Below the pieces are notes generated by a model. That model saw nothing but the letters and a program-made list of their open reading frames with translations, made no database searches and was not told the DNA's origin. Shown here piece by piece: positions 1-5,342 of a DNA stretch of 5,946 bases (positions are counted from its first letter, which is position 1; every line of letters starts with the position of its first letter). The translations under genes and the position numbers were made by a program. The stretch lies in assembly GCA_905479025.1 (NCBI GenBank), contig CAJQKX010000045.1, forward strand, positions 1 through 5,946. The letters run 5' to 3'. The DNA is from an uncultured Paraglaciecola sp. (GTDB taxonomy: Bacteria > Pseudomonadota > Gammaproteobacteria > Enterobacterales > Alteromonadaceae).

Positions 1-212
1 TGGATGTCAATTTTTTGTTCGATCTGATGGCGCAGCCAATCAAGTTTTTGCATCGCAAAATCCAGTCCATCTTGCTCTGCAAGTCCGAGCGGAAGCGTCA
101 ATGTCACCCTTCCGTCCAGTCCAGAAACCCTTAGACTGATACGTTTGGCCCGCGCCGAACGGCGCAGGATAATCGGAATATCAGGAAGCCCAGACAGGGT
201 GTGTTGCGCCAT
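1..212 (-). CDS. YgjP/DUF45-family M48-like metallopeptidase, N-terminal part (partial)
   Basis: This gene begins at the ATG at 212 and runs off the left edge after 70 codons, so only the N-terminus is visible. The protein opens MAQHTLSGLPDIPIILRRS and continues with ARAKRISLRVS, then GRVTLTLP, and ends in view with KLDWLRHQIEQKIDI. The pattern of basic R-R-S-x-R-A-K-R-I-S-L-R-V followed by a beta-strand and a W-L helix is characteristic of the YgjP-like (DUF45, SprT/WLM-related) zinc-dependent hydrolases. The catalytic HExxH would lie outside the window and cannot be checked. AAGAGG (218-223) lies 5 nt before the start and supports it. It is divergent from the FYDLN-acid gene, with about 108 bp between their starts. 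Cellular substrate is unknown for the family. Family assignment is by remembered motif similarity. Confidence 0.78.
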   Translation of the reverse strand, partial: MAQHTLSGLPDIPIILRRSARAKRISLRVSGLDGRVTLTLPLGLAEQDGLDFAMQKLDWLRHQIEQKIDI

Positions 213-247
213 TTTTGCCTCTTAGTGCAGAATAGGTATCAAAGGCT

Positions 248-253
248 TTGACA
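248..253 (+). promoter_or_regulatory. Candidate -35 box for the FYDLN-acid gene
   Basis: A perfect TTGACA stands in the divergent intergenic region, 68 nt before the FYDLN-acid start. At a 17-nt spacing the -10 candidate is poor (CAGTTG), so only the -35 half is convincing. The promoter of the divergent metallopeptidase must lie in the same 108-bp gap, but I could not identify it. Confidence 0.3.
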
Positions 254-320
254 CGCCGCATCACATATGGCAGTTGGCCCAGACCTTAGACAAGGCTAAA
301 GAAGTTGAAAGGGATTTTCC

Positions 321-647
321 ATGCCCAAAGATGAATGGGGCGTAAAGCGCGTCTGTCCGACCACTGGCAAGCGCTTTTATGACCTGAACAAAACACCCAT
401 TGTCAGCCCCTACACCGGGGAGACAGTAGAATTGAGCCGCAACAAAAGCCGTATGATAGCGGCCGACGCGGAAGACGCGGCATCCGTCAAGGCCAAGAGC
501 TTGGAGGAAACCGAAGAGGATGAAGTGATCCTGGAAGAGGATCCAAAGGTAGACGTAGATCTTGGGGATGACGTACTCGAAGACGAAGACGACGATACAG
601 TGTCTCTGGACGATATAGCCGACGTCCCATCCGATGACGACGACTGA
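321..647 (+). CDS. TIGR02300 / FYDLN acid domain protein
   Basis: This is a complete 108-residue protein of the FYDLN-acid (TIGR02300) family, whose biochemical function is unknown. The conserved N-terminal module spans roughly residues 1-40: an MPKDEWGVKRVCP start, a single Cys at 12, T-G-K-R, the diagnostic F-Y-D-L-N at 19-23, then N-K-T-P-I-V-S-P-Y-T-G. From about residue 63 the chain becomes a long, low-complexity tail of Asp and Glu ending in SDDDD, which must be strongly acidic and probably disordered. The lack of a signal peptide or membrane segment points to the cytoplasm. The start is supported by GAAAGGGA (307-314) six nt upstream. Length and two-part architecture match what I know of the family. 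It is divergent from the metallopeptidase and followed by a hairpin and tRNA-Ala. Confidence 0.92.
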   Translation: MPKDEWGVKRVCPTTGKRFYDLNKTPIVSPYTGETVELSRNKSRMIAADAEDAASVKAKSLEETEEDEVILEEDPKVDVDLGDDVLEDEDDDTVSLDDIADVPSDDDD

Positions 648-676
648 TCTAAGCCCGCGGTAACCACAAAATGCAA

Positions 677-707
677 AGAGGCGGATTTTTAACTTGATCC
701 CGCCTCT
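677..707 (+). terminator. Hairpin after the FYDLN-acid gene, possible terminator
   Basis: AGAGGCG (677-683) pairs perfectly with CGCCTCT (701-707). The stem can be lengthened through GAT/ATC with one bulged base. It starts 29 nt after the FYDLN-acid stop codon. No T-run follows it, so it is a weak intrinsic terminator at best, or an mRNA 3'-end stabiliser. Confidence 0.45.
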
Positions 708-730
708 GGCATTGCCTAGACAGCGGGGCG

Positions 731-745
731 CGGTGAAGTTCACCG
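731..745. repeat. 15-bp palindrome just upstream of tRNA-Ala
   Basis: CGGTGAA-G-TTCACCG is a perfect inverted repeat with a one-base centre, ending 8 bp before the tRNA 5' end. It sits where the tRNA transcription start or leader would be. It could be an operator-like site or a leader structure. No function is shown by the sequence. Confidence 0.4.
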
Positions 746-753
746 CAACACTT

Positions 754-829
<76 letters not shown>

Positions 830-867
830 ATCCTACCTATTGACCTCTACATCCATATAAATAAGGA

Positions 868-2172
868 TTGAAACAGATAGACGCCCTCTTAAACGGGTGT
901 ATTTTGAGGTGTATGGGCAGATCATATCCTAGTACCACTGTTTCAAAAAGATCAGGCCAGCGACATCTGCAAGCCTGTGTAACAGTCTCAACTGAACTAC
1001 GGCCTATCATTGGACGGAAACAGATTTATAAATTACTCGGCACGTTTGATCCAACTGTCGCCAAGGAAAGACTGCGTGCCAAACAAGCTAAAAATTTTTG
1101 AGAATTGGATGAAGCAACCTAGCCGGTCACCCTTTAGCCTAGGCCGCCTTAGAACTAGAAAGGCCTTATCGCATACCCTTGAATTACGTGATGGCAGTAA
1201 CGTTGCATTTCCTGAAGACTTTATTAAGAAACGTGCTGCATTGTGGTTTGATCCCGATAAGAGATGGGATGAGTATGATAATCTGGTTCAAAGAGCGGGG
1301 GAAAAACCTTCGGGTACAAACCCAACGATGCCCAAGTCCAAATCTAGCATGATCATCGCAAAAACATAGAACCCCTTTAAGACACGTTTAATCCAGAGTT
1401 TTGAAATTCATCCGAAGAACGCTCCGCACCCAAAATACCTAGTAAGCCGTTTAAACATACGGCAGAAGAGTATTTTTCTTCTTCCTTTTTTGGCATGAGC
1501 AGAAATGGGCCATTACGTGAAAAGACTAAAACTGACTATATAACCAAAATAAGTGTCTTCATAGAATGGGCAGGTAACGTCAGCTCGGATGAATTTAACA
1601 ATTCTCTAGCGACCAAATACATGACTATTCTCGCCAGCAAAGACATTAAGTGTTTTGGGAGGAGCACCAATGAAACTATCAAGGCCTACTTCAATCCAGT
1701 CAGCCCGGTATTAAAATACGCTTTCAAACATGATTATAGTGATAGGCTGCTCTGGTTCGACCTTGATTTTGGTGGCGTTGGCAGACCGTCAAGAAGATTA
1801 ATTCCCTTAGTGTCGGAAGTTTGGAAACTGTTTCCACCAAGAGACACTATGATCAACAAAAAGAGCCTTAAAGTTCATTCACTTTTCTGAGAACAGGTAA
1901 GGACCGCAAAGTTCAAATAAAGCATCTGATGCCTTGATGGTACACATCAGAAGGGTGAGCAAAGACCCCCTACTAATCGTTCACAGCTTGCGCCGCACGT
2001 TTAGTACCATGTTTACACTACCAGTTTGGACAGGGAACAGAGGAATTCTGTAGGTGAGCGAGGGGCAGGTTCTAGCGCGGCTTCTCACTATGGTCAGGTA
2101 CATTGGGTTGGAAGACAATTACTTGAAATGAGTAAAAAGGATTATTCATTTCTTGATCAGTTCAAAACTTAG
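868..2172 (+). pseudogene. Tyrosine-type site-specific integrase, decayed (frameshifts, stops, internal deletion)
   Basis: Fragments of one phage/island-type tyrosine recombinase follow each other in changing frames. Frame 1 (from ATG at 913 or TTG at 868) to the stop at 1101 carries a DUF6538-like N-terminus (IGRKQIYKLLGTFDPTVAKERL). Frame 2 (about 1085-1369) carries a coding-like linker. Frame 1 again (about 1405-1890) gives the SAM-like core-binding domain (TKTDYITKISVFIEWAG, then NETIKAYFNPVSPVLKYAF) and LIPLVSEVWKLFPP. Frame 2 (about 1922-2051) gives box II, with H-S-L-R-R-T-F at 1982-2002. Frame 1 (2056-2172) gives the C-terminal tail with the likely nucleophile Tyr in SHYG (2089-2091). 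The section between LFPP and box II is only about 50 codons, where this family usually has over 100, so box I with its Arg and Lys seems deleted. Position beside tRNA-Ala suggests it once drove integration there. Confidence 0.85.
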
Positions 2173-2320
2173 TTTGAAAGCAGCGCGCCAGGACATATCA
2201 GCAGGATGTTAATCTGGAGGTTAAGTACGACATCATAAATCAGATCAAGCATCTGTGGCTTTGATTTGTGCCAGAAAGCGTTCCATAGCAGACTTACAGA
2301 CCTTCAAATGAAACAGTTGA
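2173..2320. other. Spacer between integrase remnant and minus-strand small ORFs
   Basis: No complete gene is visible. On the minus strand one frame reads VNNQLFHLKVCKSAMERFL and ends AQIKATDA before a TGA. It looks protein-like but has no start codon with a ribosome binding site, so it may be the tail of a lost gene. Confidence 0.3.
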
Positions 2321-2548
2321 TTATTGACATGCAGCAACAGCGGCAGCGACTCCAACTCCAGCAACAAGCCCCACCGCTGGCACCACAGCAGCGGCTGATT
2401 TGCAATCAGTCTTCTTGGGGTCTGATTTTTTTTCCTGCGTAGAGGCTACCGGAGCGGATTTTTCTGAAGATAAAAGAAAATAACTGGCTCCACCGCCACA
2501 AACGGCCAAGGCGGCTATAACCAATCCGACAATCATTCCATTGCTCAT
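2321..2548 (-). CDS. Small membrane protein of unknown function (75 aa)
   Basis: I do not recognise this protein. Residues 5-26 (MIVGLVIAALAVCGGGASYF) form one clear hydrophobic segment. A short hydrophilic, Lys/Ser-rich stretch (28-51, including EKKSDPKK) follows, and then an Ala/Val/Gly-rich hydrophobic C-terminus (52-74) ending AACQ. Two membrane passes, or one pass plus a peripheral tail, are possible. Cys17 lies after A-L-A-V, which is a poor lipobox because position -1 is Val. GAAGG lies 11 nt before the ATG, a usable but distant ribosome binding site. The gene follows the 63-codon minus-strand ORF after only 19 bp, which suggests co-transcription. Size and context (a decayed mobile region) allow a phage-like membrane peptide or toxin, but nothing in the sequence proves it. 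Confidence 0.5.
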   Translation of the reverse strand: MSNGMIVGLVIAALAVCGGGASYFLLSSEKSAPVASTQEKKSDPKKTDCKSAAAVVPAVGLVAGVGVAAAVAACQ

Positions 2549-2567
2549 TAGGTGTGGTGCCTTCGTG

Positions 2568-2759
2568 TTATTGAGATACTTGCATAGCTATGTAGATACA
2601 CAAGCCAATAACGAAAAGTTTACCATAATCCAAGTAAAATTGGGTTCCCTCACCATATGAATCCACCCATTTTTCTCTAATACCTTTTATCAAACAACCC
2701 AATATTTGTTCAATTCCCTTAGCCGCAACGAGGCCTCCCATACTTAGAAGTAAACACAC
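2568..2759 (-). CDS. Small putative membrane protein (63 aa), GTG start
   Basis: I do not recognise this ORF. From the GTG at 2759 it reads MCLLLSMGGLVAAKGIEQ, then ILGCLIKGIREKW, a polar middle (VDSYGEGTQFYLDYG), and a hydrophobic C-terminal segment at about 47-60 (KLFVIGLCIYIAM). The C-terminal segment is a convincing transmembrane helix; the N-terminal 3-24 region is moderately hydrophobic and amphipathic. An in-frame stop lies 6 bp upstream of the GTG, so no longer version exists. The alternative start is ATG at 2741. Neither start has a recognisable ribosome binding site, which lowers confidence. It lies 19 bp upstream of the 75-residue membrane ORF on the same strand. Confidence 0.4.
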   Translation of the reverse strand: MCLLLSMGGLVAAKGIEQILGCLIKGIREKWVDSYGEGTQFYLDYGKLFVIGLCIYIAMQVSQ

Positions 2760-3008
2760 ATGGCATTAAGTCAAAAACCTACTGACCAATCTCCTGAAGA
2801 CACCACCTAACCCAATAAAGTGGCCTCGCTTCAGGAAATTGGCAACATAGAACAGGAAATTTTTGAATAACCTGGTGGCATAGTATTTATTGAGGGCAAA
2901 TTCAGGCTACCAAAGACCTTCATTTCAAATCCAAACAAAAAATCATAATTAGAAACACTGATGGTGGAAACCAAGCAGTACCGACTAATTCAGCACCATA
3001 AGGCTTAA
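2760..3008 (+). pseudogene. Possible decayed ORF with three in-frame TAA stops
   Basis: From ATG at 2760 one plus-strand frame gives protein-like text broken by TAA codons: MALSQKPTDQSPEDTT-stop, PNKVASLQEIGNIEQEIFE-stop, PGGIVFIEGKFRLPKTFI continuing SNPNKKS-stop, then LETLMVETKQYRLIQHHKA and a final TAA at 3006-3008. The frame as a whole would be 82 residues. No family is recognised and no ribosome binding site is seen. It could equally be a chance frame in AT-rich DNA. The ATG abuts the GTG of the divergent minus-strand ORF. Confidence 0.25.
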
Positions 3009-3095
3009 TTAAGTAAATGCTGATAGATACTGGAATTATCAGTAGCAAAAATTGCGTTTATTAAAATAAGTTTCACTGCTGTCGTTAGAATTCAT

Positions 3096-3245
3096 ATGAC
3101 AGATGATGAACTCGTAAAACTAGTTTGGGAAGTGATGGTGCTTAAACGGCGGTTTGAGGACGACCCATATTCACTATCCGTACCACAGATAGAACTTTTG
3201 AAAGACCACGAAAACCGCAGATACATATGGCATTACGTCAGCTAA
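3096..3245 (+). CDS. Short charged ORF, unknown (49 aa)
   Basis: The ORF begins MTDDELVKLVWEVMVLKRR, continues with FEDDPYSLSVPQIELLKDHE and ends NRRYIWHYVS. It is soluble-looking and highly charged, with an amphipathic N-terminal helix (about 3-20) and a second helix (about 28-41). I recognise no family. The upstream sequence GTTAGAATTCAT contains no proper ribosome binding site, and the gene is short enough to be chance. The helical, low-Ser composition is more protein-like than its AT-rich surroundings. It precedes a 42-residue membrane peptide on the same strand. Confidence 0.35.
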   Translation: MTDDELVKLVWEVMVLKRRFEDDPYSLSVPQIELLKDHENRRYIWHYVS

Positions 3246-3349
3246 TTTTACCCTTACCAGCGTCAGGTTTCTTTAAAATTTCAAGAAAACAGTTTGATAG
3301 CTGATGAGCTTACGACTACGGTCGAAAGAGAAAAGTAAGGCGTTTAAAA

Positions 3350-3478
3350 ATGGCACTCACTGAAATCATCGCTGGTGTTTTTATGTCAGGCATTATGTTG
3401 GCAGTTGGCATCCTAGTTCTGAAATTGATCAAAGACACCAGAAAAACAATGAAAACACAAAATAAATCAGAGGATTAG
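3350..3478 (+). CDS. Single-pass membrane peptide, unknown (42 aa)
   Basis: This 42-residue ORF reads MALTEIIAGVFMSGIMLAVG through residues 1-20, then ILVLKLIKDTRKTMK and a polar QNKSED end. Residues 5-25 form one strongly hydrophobic helix, followed by a Lys/Arg-rich stretch (25-36), the arrangement expected for N-out/C-in insertion in the inner membrane. TAAGG (3335-3339) lies about 10 nt before the ATG and is a plausible ribosome binding site. No family is recognised. Candidates by form only are a small regulatory membrane peptide or a toxin-like peptide in this island region. No antisense RNA or antitoxin partner was identified. Confidence 0.5.
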   Translation: MALTEIIAGVFMSGIMLAVGILVLKLIKDTRKTMKTQNKSED

Positions 3479-3501
3479 ACATCATAAAAAAATAAACGCT
3501 A

Positions 3502-4054
3502 CTAGTTTTGTTCTAAAATTTCACCCAAAGCCTTATAAACTGTCCCTCTGCAGCAATACATCTTAGCAGCAATTGCAGTCACACCAAGCGCCTGCAACTG
3601 CAGAATAGCATTATAATCTATCGACCGGGGTCTGCCTTGGTAAACTACCTCGCGCCTTGGCTGCAGCTATACCCTCGGACTGTCGCTGTTTGATAAAAGA
3701 CAGTTCTATTTCAGACACCATGCCCAGAACCATGAGGACCATCTAACCCATTGCACCAGCCGTATCTATGGCGGGTTCCAATACCTGCAGAGATGCACCC
3801 TTTTAGTCGATCTCATGGACTAGGTTGAGGACATCTCTGGTGTCCCTGCCCAGCCTATCCATTTTACAGACCACAAGCACGTCACCAGACTGCATGAAGT
3901 CCAAAGTATTGGCGAGTTAAACCCGACCAACCCTAATGCTGCCACTGATCTTTTCAGTTTTGACAACTGTACAACCAGCCTCCTGTAATGCTTTGATCTG
4001 TACGTCTGTTGACGGCGACAGGCTACTTACCCTTGCATATCCATACTTGGCCAT
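3502..4054 (-). pseudogene. Serine recombinase (resolvase/invertase family), decayed
   Basis: Read on the minus strand from ATG at 4054 (an in-frame ATG also lies at 4060), this is a resolvase/invertase gene. It starts MAKYGYARVSS, with the catalytic Ser at 10 in the Y-A-R-V-S motif. It then has SGDVLVVCKMDRLGRDTRD with the conserved D-R-L-x-R, VLEPAIDT, MVLMVLGMVSEIELSFIKQR (the long E-helix), and a C-terminal helix-turn-helix (GVTAIAAKMYCCRGTVYKAL). Three in-frame stops break it, at codons 46 (TAA, 3917-3919), 84 (TAA, 3803-3805) and 104 (TAG, 3743-3745). A one-base net frameshift near 3641-3652 displaces the Y-x-G-R-P-R-S-I-D linker and DNA-binding domain. Total length, about 184 codons, is normal, so decay is by point changes and one indel. 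The stops fall where relatives would carry different residues (Glu/Gln or Arg/Lys), so a reassigned code is unlikely. Confidence 0.92.
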
Positions 4055-4067
4055 TTGCATACTTCGA

Positions 4068-4102
4068 TATGTTCACAATAATACTTGGCCTCGGTGAACA
4101 TA
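4068..4102. repeat. 35-bp inverted repeat upstream of the resolvase, res-subsite-like
   Basis: TATGTTCAC (4068-4076) and GTGAACATA (4094-4102) are perfect 9-bp inverted arms, 17 bp apart, beginning 8-14 bp upstream of the resolvase start codons. Serine resolvases bind inverted half-sites of about this total length next to their own genes, where binding also represses transcription. The half-site TGTTCAC recurs in the second repeat at 4159-4165. Function as a res subsite or operator is inference. Confidence 0.5.
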
Positions 4103-4150
4103 ATGTATATTAAACCAAAGCATCACCCTTAATGAACGTTTTTACAGCAC

Positions 4151-4183
4151 ATTTAGAGTGTTCACTCCGGGTACACTCTAAAT
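4151..4183. repeat. 33-bp inverted repeat with 11-bp perfect arms, second res-like site
   Basis: ATTTAGAGTGT (4151-4161) and ACACTCTAAAT (4173-4183) pair over 11 bp without mismatch around an 11-bp centre. The left arm overlaps a TGTTCAC (4159-4165), the half-site of the repeat at 4068-4102; the two repeat centres are about 82 bp apart. As RNA on the plus strand it would form a hairpin followed by T-rich sequence, so a weak terminator is the alternative reading. Confidence 0.45.
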
Positions 4184-4226
4184 AAACTTGTATTTTATTT
4201 TTTAGATGAAATTTCTTACAGGAATG

Positions 4227-4259
4227 AAAAAACCCGCCGCGCCGTCTGCACGGCAGGTT
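4227..4259 (-). terminator. Rho-independent terminator of the small secreted protein gene
   Basis: Read on the minus strand, AACCTGCCG pairs with CGGCGGGTT (one T-G wobble) around an 11-nt loop and runs into TTTTTT (4227-4232). It lies 29 bp after the stop codon of the 59-codon secreted-protein gene, in the right orientation, and is the best intrinsic terminator in the window. Confidence 0.8.
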
Positions 4260-4288
4260 CAAAAAATTCTAGCGGATTGCAAGCTTCG

Positions 4289-4468
4289 TTAAGCAGAAGG
4301 ATCGTTGCAGGTACTTGTCGCTTCATCCCACGCTTTTCCAGCTAGGTCACATTTAACTGCATCTGCGCTGTGGGTTGCGCAGTTACCAGCGAAGGCAATA
4401 TTTGCAGTCACGAGCGTGATTGTTGCGACTGTTGCGTAGATCATTGGTTTAATAATTTCCGTCATCAT
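4289..4468 (-). CDS. Small exported cysteine-containing protein (59 aa)
   Basis: The ORF starts MMTEIIKPMIYATVATIT and continues through a hydrophobic core (about 9-24) to A-F-A at 25-27, a good signal peptidase I site. The mature part would be only about 32 residues: GNCATHSADAVKCDLAGKAW then DEATSTCNDPSA, with Cys at 30, 40 and 54. The C-x3-G-x-A-W-D-x-x-T-x-T-C pattern recalls short periplasmic C-x-x-G-x-x-x-D-x-x-T-x-x-C proteins of Rhodobacterales (often mislabelled adenylosuccinate lyase), but the match is from memory. An odd number of Cys would leave one unpaired. No ribosome binding site precedes the ATGATG; a candidate promoter ends only about 12 bp upstream of it, so translation may be nearly leaderless. 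A strong terminator follows. This is probably a live gene amid dead ones. Confidence 0.65.
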   Translation of the reverse strand: MMTEIIKPMIYATVATITLVTANIAFAGNCATHSADAVKCDLAGKAWDEATSTCNDPSA

Positions 4469-4480
4469 TTACATTACGCA

Positions 4481-4510
4481 ATCATACGACCAAAATTGGC
4501 AAATGGATCA
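4481..4510 (-). promoter_or_regulatory. Candidate ECF-type promoter (TGATCC-N18-TATGAT) of the small secreted protein
   Basis: On the minus strand TGATCC (4505-4510) and TATGAT (4481-4486) are 18 bp apart. TGATCC is the -35 element I know for the Rhodobacter RpoE (ECF11) singlet-oxygen regulon. Transcription would start near 4474, leaving a leader of only about 6 nt. TGATCC occurs several times in the window, so chance is possible. Confidence 0.4.
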
Positions 4511-4612
4511 TTATTGCCATACAGGAGCAGCATTTCGGGAATGCATTCTTGGCTGACGTAATAGCGCCCTGCCCTTCTCATATGCATCGCAAGAGCAAAG
4601 AAGGATAAGCAC

Positions 4613-4828
4613 ATGCTTAAAGATTTATACCAGTCTTTCGTAATCGCCAAAGCTGCTGCTGCAGCCAATTTCACAATTCAGAACCTGAACAAACGTCAGT
4701 CAGAAGACGTTGGGATTAATCCTGACACCCATTTCAAGGAACTGATGGCAGGAATCCATACAGATTGTGAAGCCCAGGACGCCAAAGCAAAATCTGTTGT
4801 CACTTCGGCGGTCTCACTGAATGTCTAG
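4613..4828 (+). CDS. Hypothetical small protein (71 aa), weakly DUF1127-like
   Basis: The start is well supported: GAAGGA (4600-4605) lies 7 nt before the ATG, one of the best ribosome binding sites in the window. The protein opens MLKDLYQSFVIAKAAAAANF with an Ala-rich helix, then TIQNLNKRQSEDVGINPDTH, then FKELMAGIHTDCEAQDAKAK and ends SAVSLNV. The segment L-N-K-R-Q-S-E-D-V-G-I is reminiscent of the L-s-D-x-x-L-x-D-I-G-I-x-R core of DUF1127/YjiS-like small proteins, which are basic, stress-linked and RNA-associated in Rhodobacter. The basic Arg residues typical of DUF1127 are mostly missing here, so I treat this as weak. The last part may be frameshifted, because the -1 frame continues with protein-like text beyond the stop. 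Confidence 0.6.
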   Translation: MLKDLYQSFVIAKAAAAANFTIQNLNKRQSEDVGINPDTHFKELMAGIHTDCEAQDAKAKSVVTSAVSLNV

Positions 4829-5249
4829 ACACACTCAACACCGAAAATAAACTTAGTTTACAAACCAAAGAAGACGGCTCAATTACCCTTATCTAAAGTG
4901 GAACACGCTAGAGATACTGCCTAAACAGATGCTGGGTGGGAAATCTACATTGAAACGAAAAAGTATGTCATACACATATATATTATCCTAATTTCGGCAA
5001 GCAAGTTCCGGTTAGGGCATCTATTTGTATTGGATGCAGTGCGCTGTTGAATTTACGAAACCGTATCCACGACCACCCCCATGCCATACGTATGTATGCG
5101 CTAACAATAACGCGGATCAGGGTTTGAACAGGAAACGCTTAAGGCCTTGCAAGCTCTGCCGTAAACTTTGTGATAAGAAATTACTAATATTTAAAACAAG
5201 CCCAGACCGCCGGTCTCCAAAAAACATAAAGCATTAAGGATGTTAGTAA
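4829..5249. other. Gene-poor stretch with coding-like scraps
   Basis: No gene can be supported here. The frame -1 to the preceding ORF reads LTECLDTLNTENKLSLQT and KEDGSITLI before a stop near 4893. The original frame later reads TDAGWEIYIETKKYVIHI. Both look like eroded coding sequence. A 70-codon open frame (5025-5237, non-ATG start) contains CKLCRKLC but has no ribosome binding site. A 13-bp palindrome, AGACCG-C-CGGTCT, lies at 5204-5216. Confidence 0.4.
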
Positions 5250-5342
5250 ATGACAGAGAGCCGTCACCGGTTTCACCAATTTACTGCGAACACCGACGGG
5301 CTGGGTCTTTTCTATTTTTCGCTACGGATCACTTTGGAATGA
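5250..5342 (+). CDS. Possible 30-codon ORF convergent with the fasciclin gene
   Basis: The ORF reads [18 protein letters not shown] and ends [12 protein letters not shown]. Its only strength is AAGGA (5236-5240) at 9 nt before the ATG. It overlaps the last 14 bp of the fasciclin gene tail to tail. No family is recognised and it may be chance. Confidence 0.2.
   Translation: MTESRHRFHQFTANTDGLGLFYFSLRITLE

Noticed and set aside
410..676. 88-codon minus-strand Ser-rich frame
   Set aside because: It is the shadow of the Asp/Glu-rich FYDLN-acid tail; the Ser run comes from complemented GAC/GAT-type codons.
261..743. 160-codon minus-strand open frame
   Set aside because: It lies entirely antisense to the FYDLN-acid gene, has no family resemblance and no ribosome binding site.
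2240..3480. CRISPR array, retron or tandem repeats
   Set aside because: No regularly spaced direct repeats, reverse-transcriptase motifs or long structured RNA were found in this gene-poor stretch.
3502..4054. Stop-codon reassignment as an explanation for the resolvase stops
   Set aside because: Codons include both TAA and TAG at positions expected to hold different residues, and there is also a frameshift; ordinary decay is simpler.
4474..4674. 66-codon minus-strand frame with an Ala-rich start
   Set aside because: It is antisense to the well-initiated 71-codon gene and overlaps the promoter region of the secreted protein; the Ala run is just the complement of Ala codons' neighbours.
5025..5237. 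70-codon open frame with CKLCRKLC, zinc-ribbon-like
   Set aside because: It begins at TTG, has no ribosome binding site, and the Cys spacing and composition do not fit a folded zinc domain. Probably chance.
5200..5330. Second copy of the tRNA-Ala 3' end (attR) near the right flank
   Set aside because: Only very short matches such as CACCAAT were seen by eye; nothing resembles the T-arm and acceptor sequence.
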